A DNA stretch of 64,000 nucleotides, taken from contig NZ_JABBPE010000008.1 in the NCBI RefSeq assembly GCF_012927455.1, positions 186,001-250,000 on the forward strand. Reading direction: 5' to 3'. Shown here piece by piece: positions 61,641-64,000 of this stretch; within the stretch, counting starts at the first letter, position 1; each line of letters opens with the position of its first letter. The notes beneath the pieces were generated by a model, which was not told the origin of the DNA, searched no databases, and was given only the letters and a program-made list of their open reading frames with translations. This DNA is from Polaromonas sp. GTDB lineage: Bacteria > Pseudomonadota > Gammaproteobacteria > Burkholderiales > Burkholderiaceae_C. Both the position numbers and the translations under genes were made by a program.

Positions 61641-62848
61641 AGGGATTTTTCAAGCGCCGCTAGCATTTGCGCGTTTTCCTCAGCCGTGCCGACTGTCACG
61701 CGCAAACAATTGGTCAGCAATGGATGCATTTTAGAAACGTTTTTGACCAGCACCTTACGGGTTTTCATGCCTTCGAAGGTTTTGGTGGCCCTATCGCCCT
61801 CGCCCAGCACGCGCAAGAGAATCATGTTGGCGTCGCTTTTCCAGGTTTTGACACCCTTCATGGCGCTAAGCGCCTCAAGCACCCTTTTGCGCTGCGCCAC
61901 CAGCTGCTGCGCCTGTTCGGCAAACACCGCCCGATGCTCCAGCGCAAACAGCGCGCACTCGTAGTTGAGCACGCTGATGTTGTACGGTGGCCGCACCTTG
62001 TCGATTTCGGCGATCAGCGCCTTGGGGCCCAGCAGATAGCCCAGGCGCACGCCGGCCAGCCCAAACTTGCTCAGGGTGCGCAGCAGCAGCACATGGCGGT
62101 GCCGGCCGATGCGGTCGATATAGCTTTTGCTGGAAAAGGGCTGGTAGGCCTCGTCCAGCACCACCAGGCCGCCTTGCAGGCCCACGGCGTCGATGATCTT
62201 TTCAATCACCGCGTCGTCCCACAGATTGGCAGTCGGGTTGTTCGGGTAGGCCAGGTAGGTGATGGACGGCTTGTGTTCAGCAATAGCCGCCAGCATGGCG
62301 GCTTCGTCGAGCTCGAAATCGGCCGTCAAATCAACGCCTATGAACTTCAGGCCCTGCAGCTGCGCGCTCATGGCGTACATCACAAAACCTGGCAGCGGCG
62401 CGAGGATCGCGGCAGCCGGTCGGCCGCTGCTGGATGCATCGCCCGGCACATCGCAGGCCATGGCCAGCAGCGCAATCAGCTCGTCCGAACCATTGCCCAG
62501 CATGATGTCAAAGCCCTCGGGCATCGCGGCGTAGTCGGCCAGCGCAGCGCGCAAGTCATTGACCCGGCCATCGGGATAACGGTTCAGCGCCAGCGCCCCG
62601 AGCCGCTGACCGAGCTCGACCTGCAGGGCGGCCGGCAGGCGGTGCGGATTTTCCATCGCGTCCAGCTTGACCATGCCGCTTGACGGCTGGATGGCGTAAG
62701 CGTGCATGGACTGCACATCCTGGCGAAACACATGCACCCCCACGCTTGCCACTTCGTGTGCGGCGCTGCCCCCTGAGTGGGCGGAACTTGCTCGGGGCGG
62801 CCCGTCGCTGCGTTCGGCGGAGAGTTTCTGTCCATTGGTAGCGGTCAT
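61637..62848 (-). CDS. hisC: Histidinol-phosphate aminotransferase with in-frame repeat insertion near the start
   Basis: A PLP aminotransferase of 403 residues. [27 protein letters not shown] and the PLP Lys in [20 protein letters not shown] are present. The usual protein begins near [20 protein letters not shown]. Here an ATG at 62848, overlapping the hisD stop by four bases (ATGA), adds 47 residues, of which about 28 ([20 protein letters not shown]) come from repeat B. The ATG at 62707 would give the short form and exclude the insert; the coupled start is favoured because the frame stays open across the whole repeat. Both remain possible. Confidence 0.85.
   Translation of the reverse strand: MTATNGQKLSAERSDGPPRASSAHSGGSAAHEVASVGVHVFRQDVQSMHAYAIQPSSGMVKLDAMENPHRLPAALQVELGQRLGALALNRYPDGRVNDLRAALADYAAMPEGFDIMLGNGSDELIALLAMACDVPGDASSSGRPAAAILAPLPGFVMYAMSAQLQGLKFIGVDLTADFELDEAAMLAAIAEHKPSITYLAYPNNPTANLWDDAVIEKIIDAVGLQGGLVVLDEAYQPFSSKSYIDRIGRHRHVLLLRTLSKFGLAGVRLGYLLGPKALIAEIDKVRPPYNISVLNYECALFALEHRAVFAEQAQQLVAQRKRVLEALSAMKGVKTWKSDANMILLRVLGEGDRATKTFEGMKTRKVLVKNVSKMHPLLTNCLRVTVGTAEENAQMLAALEKSL
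62734..62820 (-). repeat. Repeat B copy at the hisC N-terminus
   Basis: On the minus strand GACGGGCCGCCCCGAGCAAG followed by CACTCAGGGGGCAGCGCCGC and CACGAAGTGGCAAGCGTGGG. Same orientation and frame relative to the gene as the copies in the FAD oxidase and CinA-like genes. Confidence 0.85.
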
Positions 62849-64000
62849 TTATTCACTCTCATGGCGGGCACGTCCTGCAGGCGCATCTCGGCGGCGCGCG
62901 CATGGGCCTGCAGGCCTTCGCCATAAGCCAGTTCGGCGGCAATTTTGCCCAGCACCTGCGCCCCGGCTTCGCTGACTTCGATCAGGCTGGAGCGTTTTTG
63001 AAAATCGTAGACCCCCAGCGGACTGGAAAAGCGCGCCGTGCCGCTGGTGGGCAGCACATGGTTGGGGCCGGCGCAATAGTCTCCCAGGCTTTCGCTGGTG
63101 TAGGCACCCAGGAAAATCGCGCCAGCGTGGCGCAGCAACGGTTCCCAGCGATGCGGGTCGCGGCTGGAGACTTCCAGATGCTCGGGCGCAATCCGGTTGC
63201 TGATCTCGCAGGCTTCTTCCATGCTGCGCGTCAGAATCAGCGCACCGCGGCCATTGAGCGATTTGGCGATGATGTCGGCGCGCGGCATCTGCGGCAGCAG
63301 GCGGTTCATCGCGGCCAGCACTGCGTCGATATAGGCCGCATCGGGGCACAGCAAAATGCTTTGGGCCAGCTCGTCGTGCTCAGCCTGGCTGAACAAGTCC
63401 ATCGCCACCCAGTCGGCGGGTGTGCTGCCATCGGCCAGCACCAAAATCTCGGAGGGTCCGGCAATCATGTCTATACCCACCGTGCCAAAGACGCGGCGCT
63501 TGGCAGCGGCCACATAGGCGTTACCAGGGCCGGTGATCTTGTCGACGGCGGGAATGGTGGCGGTGCCATAGGCCAGCGCCGCCACAGCCTGCGCACCGCC
63601 TACCGTGAAGGCGCGCGTGACGCCGGCCACGTAAGCGGCCGCCAGCACCAGGGCATTCTTTTCCCCCTTGGGGGTAGGCACGACCATGATGATTTCAGCC
63701 ACACCGGCCACATGCGCGGGGATGGCGTTCATCAGCACCGAGGACGGGTAGGCCGCCTTGCCGCCGGGCACGTAAATGCCGACGCGGTCAAGTGGCGTGA
63801 CCTTCTGGCCCAGCAGCGTGCCGTCTTCATCGCGGTAGCTCCAGCTTTCGCCATTGGCCTTTTTTTGCGCCTCGTGGTACGTGCGCACGCGCCGCGCGGC
63901 CGCTTGCAAGGCGTCCCGCTGGGCAGCCGGAATCGCCTCGAAGGCGGCTTTCAATTCGGCCTGGGTGAGTTCGAGCTCGCTCATGGAGGCGACGCTCAGG
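62845..64000 (-). CDS. hisD: Histidinol dehydrogenase, partial (N-terminus beyond right edge)
   Basis: At least 384 codons of HisD, the zinc enzyme that oxidises histidinol to histidine in two steps. [71 protein letters not shown] and the C-terminal [20 protein letters not shown] are typical. The frame stays open to the right edge before an internal ATG at 63984, and the family is about 430 residues long, so about 45 N-terminal residues lie outside the window. Confidence 0.95.
   Translation of the reverse strand, partial: LSVASMSELELTQAELKAAFEAIPAAQRDALQAAARRVRTYHEAQKKANGESWSYRDEDGTLLGQKVTPLDRVGIYVPGGKAAYPSSVLMNAIPAHVAGVAEIIMVVPTPKGEKNALVLAAAYVAGVTRAFTVGGAQAVAALAYGTATIPAVDKITGPGNAYVAAAKRRVFGTVGIDMIAGPSEILVLADGSTPADWVAMDLFSQAEHDELAQSILLCPDAAYIDAVLAAMNRLLPQMPRADIIAKSLNGRGALILTRSMEEACEISNRIAPEHLEVSSRDPHRWEPLLRHAGAIFLGAYTSESLGDYCAGPNHVLPTSGTARFSSPLGVYDFQKRSSLIEVSEAGAQVLGKIAAELAYGEGLQAHARAAEMRLQDVPAMRVNK

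Noticed and set aside
1..64000. CRISPR array, prophage or integrative element
   Set aside because: No regularly spaced direct repeats, phage structural genes or integrase were seen; the tRNA-Thr has no adjacent duplicated 3' end. Foreign DNA is limited to the IS remnants around 39-43.5 kb.

Overview
The window is a GC-rich chromosomal segment of a betaproteobacterium in the Comamonadaceae, probably close to Polaromonas or Rhodoferax. This is inferred from three things: the protein content (petABC-sspA-sspB, hisDCB-HA-FIE-tatABC, glnA-ntrBC, Bug-type binding protein), the encoded CCA on tRNA-Thr, and two dense families of interspersed repeats. I could not run a database search, so genus is a guess.

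Layout. 1-13 kb: housekeeping and small metabolic genes (NUDIX hydrolase, MazG-like phosphohydrolase, arfB, aroQ, pcaD/pcaC, EamA exporter, aroC, sodium symporter, two DUF genes, a YebC-family protein, CBS protein, metY). 12.6-16.4 kb: small hypothetical genes, a free-standing 18-codon ORF with its own terminator, and a YihY/BrkB membrane protein. 16.5-19.4 kb: a GlcD-like FAD oxidase, a zinc-binding CZB protein, and a decayed duplicate of the FAD oxidase C-terminus. 19.6-23.6 kb: a probable catabolic cluster (Bug binding protein, FAD oxidoreductase, HCCA-isomerase-like protein, IclR regulator). 23.7-26.9 kb: thyA, a fosfomycin-resistance-type fosX, folA, a DUF4337 gene and exonuclease III. 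27-32 kb: ntrC, ntrB, a secreted coiled-coil protein and glnA, with a recognisable sigma-54 promoter and NtrC sites before glnA. 32-37 kb: a CinA-like protein, an EI24-like membrane protein, a hydrolase, an rRNA pseudouridine synthase and a cardiolipin-synthase-like enzyme. 37.4-39.1 kb: two tandem paralogues of unknown function. 39.1-43.5 kb: an insertion-sequence graveyard (two IS3 remnants, an IS110 fragment, a dead IS5 element with intact ends) holding a RibD-C reductase gene. 43.6-45.9 kb: a sulfur module (double rhodanese, YeeE/YedE transporter, 55-residue membrane protein). 46.3-50.7 kb: tRNA-Thr, sspB, sspA and cytochrome bc1 (petCBA). 50.9-55.7 kb: mscL, pdxA, nif3-like, a DegS/DegQ-type protease and tatC. 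55.7-64 kb: tatB, tatA, a HIT protein and the histidine operon, with hisD running off the right edge.

The most unusual feature is a GC-rich repeat of about 80-90 bp (repeat B). It lies between genes at least four times, plus one degenerate copy, and also sits inside three unrelated coding sequences (the FAD oxidase, the CinA-like protein and hisC). In all three it is on the same strand and in the same frame, adding a related peptide of about 28-37 residues (core GPPQARPxPxGGSxPHEV). This resembles the coding palindromic elements known from Rickettsia. A second, AT-richer repeat (repeat A, core AATAGCTGCTTGCGCCCGT) is scattered through most intergenic gaps and has one apparent in-frame copy inside the nif3-like gene.
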